A stretch of 64,000 bases of DNA from Nostoc linckia FACHB-104 (GTDB taxonomy: Bacteria > Cyanobacteriota > Cyanobacteriia > Cyanobacteriales > Nostocaceae). A model generated the notes under the pieces. It did not search any database and was not told the DNA's origin. It saw only the letters and a list, made by a program, of their open reading frames with translations. The DNA lies in assembly GCF_014696615.1 (NCBI RefSeq), contig NZ_JACJQJ010000003.1, forward strand, positions 186,001 to 250,000, written 5' to 3'. Below, piece by piece: positions 38,301 to 45,887 of this stretch (position 1 is the first letter of the stretch; each line of letters starts with the position of its first letter). Made by a program: the position numbers and the translations under genes.

Positions 38301-39129
38301 TTTTGGCTACTTTACGAGCAGTAATATCTGTGACAAAGCCCTCTAAACAGAGGAGTTCACCACTGTCCGAAAATATACCCCGTCCCCGTTCCCAAACCCA
38401 TTTCTCAGCTCCCGATTTCGTAATAATCCGAAACTCAAATTCATAGGGTTGCTGAAGTTTAACTGCTTGCTGAACCAGTTCCCAAATGCGATCGCGGTCA
38501 TCGGGATGAATTTCCTGCCCACAAGAAATTGTGCGTTCTATTAAGTACTCTTCCGCAGAATAGCCAGTAATATTAAATACGCTATCGCTGATAAATTCAG
38601 GAGTGTAATTGCGATCGTTCGCCACTCGGTACACATAACCAGGTAGGTTACTAATCAAAGTAGTTAAGCGACGTTCAGTAGTTTGTAAAGCTTGATCTCT
38701 CAGCAACTGAGTTTGAGTGTTCTGCCAGACACTACGAACTGCTTTTAGCAATTTAGTTATATTTGCAGGTGACTTGATGACATAATCATCCAGTCCTGCT
38801 TTCATACCTGTAACAGCAACTTCCTCACTACCACAATTTGTCAACATGATGACAGGACAATTGCTATCATGCGCTTTGATAGCCTGCAAAATTTCCAGTC
38901 CGTTTGTCCAGGGTAACTGATATTCAGTGATTACCAAATCAAAGTTACGCTCTGCGTAGCCGCTTTGCAGCTTGTCGTTAGACATCGCCTGTGTTAACTC
39001 ATCAGCATTCACAATTTCTTCAATGTGAAGTTCTGGGAAGTCTTGAGTTAGTGCTAGGACAATGAGAGCGCGATCTACTGGGTTAGCATCGATTAGCAGA
39101 ATTCGTCGCATTAACTGCTCTCGACTCAT
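35323..39129 (-). CDS. Multi-PAS/GAF histidine kinase with an N-terminal pseudo-receiver
   Basis: A 1268-aa soluble sensor. Approximate order: receiver-like domain 8-125; PAS 150-275; PAS 280-400; GAF 415-575; PAS 600-735; PAS 745-870; GAF 880-1045; HisKA_2 1065-1140 (LREVYHRVKNNMQMVSSLLS, phospho-His within YHRVKNN); HATPase 1165-1268. The receiver lacks the normal phospho-acceptor: at residue 69 the usual Asp is Glu (LVITEYQLP), and the acidic pair reads D-A. It is probably not phosphorylated, or it is locked in an active-like form. The second GAF resembles phytochrome-like GAFs, but no CH or DXCF chromophore Cys is evident. It forms an operon with the REC-kinase 6 bp downstream. Confidence 0.92.
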   Translation of the reverse strand: MSREQLMRRILLIDANPVDRALIVLALTQDFPELHIEEIVNADELTQAMSNDKLQSGYAERNFDLVITEYQLPWTNGLEILQAIKAHDSNCPVIMLTNCGSEEVAVTGMKAGLDDYVIKSPANITKLLKAVRSVWQNTQTQLLRDQALQTTERRLTTLISNLPGYVYRVANDRNYTPEFISDSVFNITGYSAEEYLIERTISCGQEIHPDDRDRIWELVQQAVKLQQPYEFEFRIITKSGAEKWVWERGRGIFSDSGELLCLEGFVTDITARKVAKTALQESRQLYQTLVEHSPDIIERFDTQLRHLYTSPVLTELTGIPKEVFLGKTCRELGMPEAMINSWETAAQALLETGQKQIIEFETPTLKGVRSFEMVIAPELTRENVIESILCISRDVTERKAAQITLQLQAQQEQTLNRVVQRIRSSLDLSTIFSTTIAEVTQLLGLQRTTIVQYLPERQCWQVLAAHRQDASLTDTTGLEIPDQDNPYAAQLKQLQVVQVDTLDSIQDPINLKISQLAPPAWLLTPIVVNGKIWGSLSISKPATEAAWSQKERDIAGKIADQLAIAIQQAQLYQQVQQELRDRQRAEAALQLLNQELEQRVQERTDKLQMALSAAKMGTWDWDLETNLVHWSPEEYKLFGFQTDAAGRVLDQNGAEISPHPTFELFLSCVHPDDRDYVVQEVRQALKQGSSYDIEYRLIWRNGSIHWLYARGACVLNKQGKPVQLMGIAMDITNRKQAEAALRRSERWLQNFSQKISVVVYTMVQEANGQIWFEYISPACKSILEVTAEQAMQDASFLIKRIHPDDLPPRAALMARCTQNLEPFFMEYRIITSSGKLKWVQVNSQVEPRENGAFAWHGVLLDVSDRKEAEAAIRQQAKQEKALRLVTHEIRQSLDLDAILTTAVNEVRHTLQADRVAVYRFNADWSGNFIVESVAPGWVKLVKPNFKKLWEDTYLQETQGGRYKNYETFAVTDIYTVGHQECHIALLEQFQARAYAIAPIFFGENLWGLLAVYQNSAPRAWQAWEIDLLQQIANQLAIAIQQSELYKQLQTELQERRQIEQQIRASLKEKEVLLREVYHRVKNNMQMVSSLLSLQASSIDDPAVLKLLTESQRRVKTMALVHERLYRSENLARINFATYVEHLVSDLVRSYTSNKSNIRFVIEVSELELDLDAAVPCGLIINELISNALKYAFPNQKGEITLQFWLYNPEYYCLVVKDNGIGIPADIDPQCTNSLGMQLIQGLVEQLGGTLQLSRQGGSQFNILLKKRL

Positions 39130-39340
39130 GAACGTCAGCTTCCAATACCTTCAAAAAGAAATATATTTTGATGTTGATCGTAATATATCCAGTTAAGCGG
39201 CACTAGATATGAAAGCTTAAGTCATAAGAATTCTTATAGAAAACACACTTTATTACTGCGTAGCTAGGTATCCATTGATTCCTTCTGCTCTGTCCCCTGT
39301 GTAGGCAAGTAAGTTCAGCAATCAAATTTGATTCCTAGAG

Positions 39341-40516
39341 TTACAATTCCAACAACGGCAGTATGACAGTAAAAGTCGTACCTATGCCAACTGTGCTATC
39401 GACAAAAATCTCGCCTCCATGTGCATCAACACATTTTTTCACAATCGCTAAACCTAAGCCTGTACCCGGAATCGAACCCACGTTTCCGGCACGCTGAAAA
39501 GGCTGAAACAAGCGTTTTTGGTCTAGTTCAGGAATGCCAATACCCTGATCTTGAATCCGAAAGGCGATCGCATTTTGTTGACCAATGAGTTCAAAATTGA
39601 CTGTACTCCCTGGTGGTGAATATTTAATTGCATTGGTGAGTAAATTGCCTAAAATGTGGCGTAGTAGGCTCTCATCCCACAGTGCATCTTCTATGGTTCC
39701 ACGACTGTCAAAAGCCACAGCGATCTGTTTGGCTCCACTAGCCAGTTGAATTTCATCAACTATTTGCAGACAAAAAGCTTCTAAATTCAGACATATCAAA
39801 TCGCATTGCAGTCTACCAGAATCAGCTTGACCAATTAACGAAACTTCATCCAAAAGCTGCGCCATGTTTTTGATTGCAGAGCGAATCATTTGGAAGTGAG
39901 AGCGTTTTTTTTCTTTGGTTAATTGATTTTCGTTGTCCTGTAGCAATCCAGCGGCCAGCAGAATAGTGTTGAGGGGATTGCGAATGTCATGAGAAAGCAT
40001 GGAAACAAATTCTGATTTGAACTGGTTAATTTCTTTAGCTCTGACCAGTTCAGCTGTACGTTCTTCAACCCGATGTTCTAATGTTTGATTAGTTGTACGT
40101 AATGATTCTAAAACCTGCTTACGCTCGATTGCATAATGTATGGAGCGCACTAACAAATCTACATTCACTTGGCGCTTGACTAAATAATCTTGTGCGCCTT
40201 GTCGCACGGCTTCAATTGCTAGTGCATCGTCATTGGTATTTGTTAATACAACAATTGGAATACTAGGCAAACAGTTAATTAATTTTGGCAAGGATGATAA
40301 TCCCTCACTATCAGGTAGCGTGAGATCCAACAAAATGACATCGTAAGCGCCAAATAACTCGTTTCTGCTTAATTCCTTAACTCCATCTTGCAAGCGCTGA
40401 ACATGAACAACACTAAACTCTTTAGATTGGACTTGCTTGAGAAACTCTTGTAACAATCTCGCTTCTGCCAAGTTGTCCTCAATCAACAAGATTTTTACGG
40501 AGCCTGTCGCCGTCAT
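39341..40516 (-). CDS. Receiver-histidine kinase fusion
   Basis: 391 aa with an excellent ribosome site (AGGAGGTGA) before ATG 40516. REC is at residues 7-130 (phospho-Asp in VILLDLTLPD, switch Thr in VLTNTND, Lys in YLVKRQ). A short coiled coil follows at 135-165 (LEHRVEERTAELVRAKEI), then HisKA at 168-235 (FVSMLSHDIRNPLNTILLA). HATPase is at 275-390 (GNLLTNAIKYSP, DQGIGIPEL, GTGLGLAIV). It is a close structural sibling of the kinase at 34165-35316, and both sit on either side of the 1268-aa sensor, suggesting one relay. Confidence 0.92.
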   Translation of the reverse strand: MTATGSVKILLIEDNLAEARLLQEFLKQVQSKEFSVVHVQRLQDGVKELSRNELFGAYDVILLDLTLPDSEGLSSLPKLINCLPSIPIVVLTNTNDDALAIEAVRQGAQDYLVKRQVNVDLLVRSIHYAIERKQVLESLRTTNQTLEHRVEERTAELVRAKEINQFKSEFVSMLSHDIRNPLNTILLAAGLLQDNENQLTKEKKRSHFQMIRSAIKNMAQLLDEVSLIGQADSGRLQCDLICLNLEAFCLQIVDEIQLASGAKQIAVAFDSRGTIEDALWDESLLRHILGNLLTNAIKYSPPGSTVNFELIGQQNAIAFRIQDQGIGIPELDQKRLFQPFQRAGNVGSIPGTGLGLAIVKKCVDAHGGEIFVDSTVGIGTTFTVILPLLEL

Positions 40517-40540
40517 TTTCTGGTGTCACCTCCTGATTTG

Positions 40541-40737
40541 TCAAGGGTCAAGGGTCAAAGGTCAAGGGTCAAGGGTCAAGGGTCAAGGGTCAAATGTCAA
40601 AGTTTATTAGCTAGTTTCTCTCATCTTCCTCATTATTCCCAATTCCCATTCCCTAATCCCAAATACCCACTTCCCAGTCCCCAGTCCCCATTACCCCTAA
40701 TCCCCAGAGGGGGCCCCGAGTTCCCCATTCCCTACTC
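40541..40737. repeat. STRR cluster between rcpA and a kinase gene
   Basis: 40541-40602 is about nine heptamers of TCAAGGG (with TCAAAGG and TCAAATG variants). From about 40630 to 40737 there is a second, degenerate C-rich run including CCCCAGTCCCCAGT and CCCATT-type units. The downstream run reaches the rcpA stop codon region. Confidence 0.85.
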
Positions 40738-41178
40738 CGACGGCAATGTTGCAGTAGAGAGCCAAAATTCTTCAATACCTTTGACGATTTGAAAAAGCTG
40801 GCTCAGGTTGCGAGATTTGGTGATGTAGCAATTGACGTGCAAGTCGTAACTATGAAAAATATCGTCCTCGTTTCTGGAGGTGGTTAGCACGACTACAGGA
40901 ATGCGTTTGAGTGTGGGGTCGCTTTTGATTTCAGCTAATACTTCACGACCATCTTTTTTAGGCAGGTTCAAATCCAAGAGGATGAGGTCAGGACGCGGTG
41001 CATTGGCATATTCGCCTTCTTGACGTAAATAGGCCATCGCTTCCATACCATCTCTGACCGTCACTACTTGGTGTGGTACAGTGCTGTTTTTTAGCGCTTC
41101 TTGGATTAAGCGGATATCAGCTTTGTTATCCTCGACCAAAAAGATCTGTTTGTGTTTTTCTTCCGTTTCTACGCTCAC
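40732..41178 (-). CDS. rcpA: Phytochrome-partner response regulator (Rcp1 type)
   Basis: 148 aa from the GTG at 41178, which has GGAGG 8 bases upstream; a longer frame to 41220 runs deeper into the phytochrome gene and lacks such a site. It is a single REC domain of the Rcp1 size and type: acidic residues in FLVEDNKADIRL, phospho-Asp in LILLDLNLPKKDG, switch Thr in VVLTTSRNEDD, and Lys in CYITKSRN. It overlaps the end of the phytochrome gene by 53 bp, the arrangement expected of a cognate pair in one transcript. The symbol follows the cphA-rcpA naming of filamentous cyanobacteria. Confidence 0.88.
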   Translation of the reverse strand: MSVETEEKHKQIFLVEDNKADIRLIQEALKNSTVPHQVVTVRDGMEAMAYLRQEGEYANAPRPDLILLDLNLPKKDGREVLAEIKSDPTLKRIPVVVLTTSRNEDDIFHSYDLHVNCYITKSRNLSQLFQIVKGIEEFWLSTATLPSE

Positions 41179-43429
41179 GCTCGCGGCCTCCAACTGGAAT
41201 CGTAAAGTAGAAGGTAGCACCTTCGCCGAGTTGTGACTCTACCCAGATTCGTCCCCGATGGCATTCGATAATTTTCTTACAGATTGCTAGGCCCATGCCT
41301 GTACCGGGATACTCTTCTCTGGTGTGTAGGCGCTGAAAGATGACGAAAATGCGATCGCTAAATCTTGGTTCTAAGCCAATACCATTATCCCGGACTGAGA
41401 ATAGCCACTCATCTTCTAACCTTTCGGCTCCGATGTGAATTTGTGGTGGTTGATCGCTGCGGAATTTGATGGCGTTGGCGATGAGGTTTTGAAATAGCTG
41501 CATCAATTGTGTACTATCAGCCATCACAGTTGGTAAGGGGTCATGGGTAATCATAGCCCCAGTTTCATGAATGCGCCCGCGCAAATTGCTGAGGCTGCGA
41601 TTTAACGGCGTTGTTACCTCAGTTAACCCAAAGGCGATCGCCTGCATATCTACTTTGGAGTATGCTAGTACGTCATCTATCAGGGTTTGCATGAGACTGA
41701 CTCCCTCAACGGCGAAGTTGATAAATTCTTTTGCGTCTTCGTCAAGTTCGTCTTCGTAGCGCATCTCTAACAGTTGCACATAGTTTGCTACTTGATTTAA
41801 CGGTTCTTGTAAATCATGGGAGGCGACATAAGCAAACTTTTTCAATTCCGCATTTGAGCGTTCTAAGTCGTGCGCTAACTGAGCCAGTTCATCGGCCTGA
41901 CGCAGCACAATATTAATGATGGCTTTGCGTAATTCCAGTGCGGCCTGGATTTCTACAGATTTCCAGCGTAGAGATGTTAACTGAACGGTTTCTTTCCACA
42001 ATTCAAAGGATTTACGCGGCACTAAGCGCATATTTCCTTCTGTTTGGCTGACTTCAAATGCTTCATTGGGATTACCACCCCAATTTACTGTTTGAATGAC
42101 TTCTGGGCGAAACCATAAAACATAGTTGCGCTTGGAAATAGGAATCGCTAATAAACCACTAGCAACGTTTTTAAACTTTTCCGCATCTGGATAAATCCGA
42201 GGTAAGGAATCTGTGTAGAATACTTCCTCGTGGACATTATTCTTCAGCCATTGCAGTAAAAAGCTGAGGTCTTCTTCTTTGGGAGTTTCGCCAATTACCG
42301 TACAGCGATCGCCAAAACAAACAGCCGCACCTTGAGCGCTGGTTAAATTCAATAAATTTGGTTTATGTTTAACCAACCCATCAATAAAGTTTTCCTCTTG
42401 CGACATATATTCCATCAAAACTGATTGAATATATGTCAAATTCATCTGATAGCCGTAATCTTCTGTTTCTTCTCTGGTGGAGATTTCTGTAAATATCACT
42501 CTACCTAAAAATTCGCAGGCTTTCCGCAATTCATAAGAAACATATTTAGGTGTTTGGTGATGACAAGCAATTAATCCCCAAAGTTGACCATCTTTAATCA
42601 AAGAGATGGTTAAAGAAGCACCGACACCCATATTGTGTAAGTACTCTAAATGACAAGCCGCAGCATTTCTGAGAATTGAGTTCGTTAAATCAATTGCTTG
42701 TTGGTTTTGGGGATGATTTATCGGCAGAATTTGTACGGCTTCTGCATGAGCATCAGGGATTAATCTGATGAAATTAGAAGCAAATAGCTTTCTCGCTGGT
42801 TTGGGAATGTCTGACTCTGGATAATGTAAACCTAAATAAGGTTCCATGCTATCTAACTTCTCTTCAGCTATTACCGAGCCATGCCCATCATCATCAAATT
42901 TATAGAGCATTACCCTATCAAACCCAGTTACATTGCGGACTTCTTGGACAATAATTTGACAGAAATCGCGCAGGTTTGTAGTTTTTTCTAGCTGGTTAAT
43001 GGAAGCTCTCGCTAGATGGTAAAAACTTAAAAATGGAATATTTTCTTGAGAAATTGCTGGTTCTAATTCTAAAATCAAAATTCCTTCGGGATTGCGATGA
43101 AATACGGCATCAAATACTACGTATTCATCACCTTTTTTTCTGATCCAAATTTTCGTCGGATTAATATAATCAAGATTGCCATCTAAGATTCCAGCTTTAA
43201 TTCTTTGGATTTGGAAGGGGTCGAGTAAGTCTTCTAATTTTTTTTGCAATACATCTTCGGGCAATATCCCGAAAACACTCCAAGTATTATTACTAACTTG
43301 TAATATTTGCAGATCTGGTTCCCCCAATACCATGAGGACACCGTGAGGCTGAATTTGGCTAGAAACGTGAATAGCTGCTTCTTTTAAGCTACTAACATTA
43401 ATACTTTGCGCTTGGAAATCGGATACCAT
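41126..43429 (-). CDS. cphA: Cph1-class cyanobacterial phytochrome
   Basis: 767-aa red/far-red photoreceptor kinase. PAS is at 20-125, GAF at about 140-315, PHY at 325-500, HisKA at 525-595 (FAYVASHDLQEPLNQ) and HATPase at 635-750 (GTGMGLAIC). The bilin-attachment Cys is Cys259 in ACHLEYLHNMG, as in Cph1, with the GAF aspartate motif present as YPESDIPKPAR. The N-terminus lacks the Cys used by biliverdin-binding bacteriophytochromes (it reads AAIHVSSQIQPHG). The protein should therefore bind phycocyanobilin. It is followed and overlapped by its response regulator. The start is ATG 43429 with AGGAG upstream. Confidence 0.94.
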   Translation of the reverse strand: MVSDFQAQSINVSSLKEAAIHVSSQIQPHGVLMVLGEPDLQILQVSNNTWSVFGILPEDVLQKKLEDLLDPFQIQRIKAGILDGNLDYINPTKIWIRKKGDEYVVFDAVFHRNPEGILILELEPAISQENIPFLSFYHLARASINQLEKTTNLRDFCQIIVQEVRNVTGFDRVMLYKFDDDGHGSVIAEEKLDSMEPYLGLHYPESDIPKPARKLFASNFIRLIPDAHAEAVQILPINHPQNQQAIDLTNSILRNAAACHLEYLHNMGVGASLTISLIKDGQLWGLIACHHQTPKYVSYELRKACEFLGRVIFTEISTREETEDYGYQMNLTYIQSVLMEYMSQEENFIDGLVKHKPNLLNLTSAQGAAVCFGDRCTVIGETPKEEDLSFLLQWLKNNVHEEVFYTDSLPRIYPDAEKFKNVASGLLAIPISKRNYVLWFRPEVIQTVNWGGNPNEAFEVSQTEGNMRLVPRKSFELWKETVQLTSLRWKSVEIQAALELRKAIINIVLRQADELAQLAHDLERSNAELKKFAYVASHDLQEPLNQVANYVQLLEMRYEDELDEDAKEFINFAVEGVSLMQTLIDDVLAYSKVDMQAIAFGLTEVTTPLNRSLSNLRGRIHETGAMITHDPLPTVMADSTQLMQLFQNLIANAIKFRSDQPPQIHIGAERLEDEWLFSVRDNGIGLEPRFSDRIFVIFQRLHTREEYPGTGMGLAICKKIIECHRGRIWVESQLGEGATFYFTIPVGGRERERRNGRKTQTDLFGRG

Positions 43430-44298
43430 GAAGATTCTCCTCTATTGTGCGGGAGCATCAAAAGCAGAGTATCAATAAATGTGAACCATTTACTGAAGTT
43501 TTCACCCTACTTAGATGTGGGCAATTTAATTGCAGATGTTGGGAATGAATGCTCGCAATACACCAGTTGCCACGAGCAGAGAATAAAAAATACAAATTAT
43601 AAAAAATTTAAAAATTCACAAATTAATATTTCTTGGTCATTTATTGACTATATAGCTAATTCTCTGAACCTGCACTAGCTGAATCATTCTTGTGTTGTTA
43701 ATTTTTCACTTTTACGTGGCACCACGCAGTAATCTCCCTGTTCTTGCAATTCACAGTTTAACAGGCAGTCAAATTTTATAGAGATAAGTTATATGAAAAA
43801 CAGGTGATTAATTGATTCGTTTATATGTAGTTGTGTTACGTAATTTATATTATTAAATCATTATTAAATATTACCATGATCACGCAAAAAGTAAGTGATA
43901 ACAGTCGATAAAAGCGGATAATGGCTGATTAATTGTTGATACAGATTAATTGAGAAAATAAGTAGTAAATAGCAAGCAAGCTCAGCAATTTTTGATTGTG
44001 GTTACTTAGCGAGATTTAGATCCCCGACTTTTTCAAAAAGTCGGGGATCTGAGCAGCAACGTTTGCGGTAGGGTGTGTTACGGCTGTGAGAGGATTTTGA
44101 AACGTAAGAGAATTAGAATTAGCCGTCATACCAATTCAAAATTCAAAATGACGCTCGTTCGCGTAGCGTCTCCCCTTGGGAGATGACTCGCTAGCGCAAC
44201 CTACAATTTAAGGTTTACTTTATAAATCATCTCTTATGGTTTATTGTGTATTTTTGGCAAAATTATGAATTTCTAGCGCCATAACCCAAGATGTATGA
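43430..44298. other. 869-bp gap upstream of cphA
   Basis: AT-rich, with no convincing gene. It should contain the cphA promoter. It also has a 33-base hairpin at 44018-44050 and a structured repeat at about 44150-44198 (GACGCT/AGCGTC plus TCTCCCC/GGGAGA). The frame at 43406-43678 looks like random AT-rich translation. Confidence 0.6.
44018..44050. repeat. Dispersed 33-base hairpin repeat, copy 3
   Basis: AGATCCCCGACTTTTT / AAAAAGTCGGGGATCT around a single central base is a near-perfect dyad, the best-conserved of three copies in the window. Confidence 0.8.
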
Positions 44299-45783
44299 TT
44301 AAATCCAAGAATCAAACAACATCCGGAGTTTATACCCCTCAGAAGTAAGAGGTAAGCCTAAATAAATTGGCATCCAGAAGATAAAAGCAGCCAAAATCAT
44401 AAAACTAATTGTGACCCCTAATGCTCGGAGTTCGCGGTGATAGCTGCGAAGACATTGATCGACAAACCAGGCGATCGCTAAAAATACAAAGACTACTGCA
44501 CAGATATAATGGTAAATAAACACGCATCTCGTGACTTTTACCCAAGGTAATAAATTAGCTGCATAATTTATTACTATGTACAAAGCAATCCAAGTATCTA
44601 CCGCAAGATTGCCAGGTATAGCTAAACGCTGGTTTTTAAACAAAGGAATTGCTAATTTTAACAACAGCATTGCGGCTACAAATAATATGGCAGCCATCCC
44701 CAACCACCATAACAAGGGATTACCCATTGCATGGACATCATATATTACCTTTCCATCAGCAGCGGGTAAATTCGGCCCCATCACAGGTAACGGATCGCTG
44801 AAATTACGCGCAGTTTGATAAAAATAAGCCATCGGCCGAGTCATGAAGGGCCATTTATACCAAGCTGCACAATAAGGATGGACTGCTGGACTATTTCCAC
44901 CCATGTGCAAGTGGAACTGTAAAATTTGCCGATGTACTTCGATAAAATCGTATCTTGTATCTAAACGCAGGTGAGGAATCCAAATTAAACTATAGACTAT
45001 AGCCGGGATGATTCCTAAATAAAATATCATCTGAAAAATGTTTAGCTGAGTCAGATTTTGTAGTGGTGTCTGAACTTTCGCTAATAGTGGTTCCGCGGTT
45101 GTTTTATCTACGCTATCAAAAAGGCTTTTTTGGCTACCCCAAGAATGTACAAACCGAATTACCCAAGCCGTTATCCAAATTAAATAGGCACCTAACAAAA
45201 ACCATAAACCATTCCATTTAGTACCAGTAGAAGCACCAAAGGCAATACCAGATGCAATTAACCATAAAGCACGACGTTGTTTGTGATTTTCTAAGGCTAA
45301 TAATAAAAACCATTGCCCTAAAAGACCAAAGATAACAATATAAATATTATTGAGTGCATAGCGAGATTCAACCAAAAATAAACCATCACAAGCAGTAAAG
45401 AAACCTGCTAGCAAAGCAAAGCTGCGACGATGACTAATTTGATAAGCAATAGCAGCGACAACTACAGGAATAAATGAACCAGTGAGAGCATTTAGCCAAC
45501 GATAATTCCAAGGCGATAATAAAGAACCTGCTAGCCCATTCACTGGTTCTTGCCCAAAATGAAAATGACTACCAAGCCAAATGGCGATACCAATAATATA
45601 TTGACTTAATGGCGGATGAGCATTGAAAAACGGCTTATTGATGAGATAGTTATTACCAAATGTGGCGAAATAAACTTCATCAAATACAAGAGTATTGAAT
45701 CTACCCAATCCCCAAAAACGCAAAGCGAGTGAGGAGAGAAATATACTAAATAAACCAATTCGGAACCATTTTTTATTTGTCAT
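44299..45783 (-). CDS. PMT-type (GT39) glycosyltransferase
   Basis: A 494-aa membrane enzyme with about ten hydrophobic segments. The first loop carries the GT39 acidic motif (VFDEVYFATFGNN, about residues 34-46) and HPPLSQYI. A large hydrophilic loop at about 300-345 is followed by a C-terminal four-TM block (PWVKVTRCVFIYHYICA), as in protein-O-mannosyltransferases. These enzymes move a sugar from a polyprenyl-phosphate carrier to Ser/Thr of exported proteins. The acceptor here is unknown. The ATG lies inside a short heptamer run (AATGACC/AATGACA), so the repeat supplies the start codon context. Confidence 0.88.
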   Translation of the reverse strand: MTNKKWFRIGLFSIFLSSLALRFWGLGRFNTLVFDEVYFATFGNNYLINKPFFNAHPPLSQYIIGIAIWLGSHFHFGQEPVNGLAGSLLSPWNYRWLNALTGSFIPVVVAAIAYQISHRRSFALLAGFFTACDGLFLVESRYALNNIYIVIFGLLGQWFLLLALENHKQRRALWLIASGIAFGASTGTKWNGLWFLLGAYLIWITAWVIRFVHSWGSQKSLFDSVDKTTAEPLLAKVQTPLQNLTQLNIFQMIFYLGIIPAIVYSLIWIPHLRLDTRYDFIEVHRQILQFHLHMGGNSPAVHPYCAAWYKWPFMTRPMAYFYQTARNFSDPLPVMGPNLPAADGKVIYDVHAMGNPLLWWLGMAAILFVAAMLLLKLAIPLFKNQRLAIPGNLAVDTWIALYIVINYAANLLPWVKVTRCVFIYHYICAVVFVFLAIAWFVDQCLRSYHRELRALGVTISFMILAAFIFWMPIYLGLPLTSEGYKLRMLFDSWI

Positions 45784-45826
45784 TGGTCATTTGTCATTGG
45801 TTAGTTGTCATTTGTCATTTGGTAAT
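45784..45826. repeat. Short STRR run upstream of the PMT gene
   Basis: Degenerate heptamers of the TTGTCAT/TTGGTCA type; read on the minus strand they are AATGACA/AATGACC and run into the start codon at 45783. Confidence 0.75.
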
Positions 45827-45887
45827 GTGTAATTGCTTTTCTCCCCTGCTCCCTGCCCCCTTGCCTCATGCCCCTTGTGTTCAGAAT

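Noticed and set aside
40541-40602. Tandem TCAAGGG run considered as a CRISPR or phage attachment site
   Set aside because: The unit is a 7-bp simple repeat of the STRR class without spacers or flanking integrase.
43406-43678. 90-codon frame overlapping the cphA start
   Set aside because: It opposes cphA and continues through AT-rich intergenic DNA with no recognisable features.
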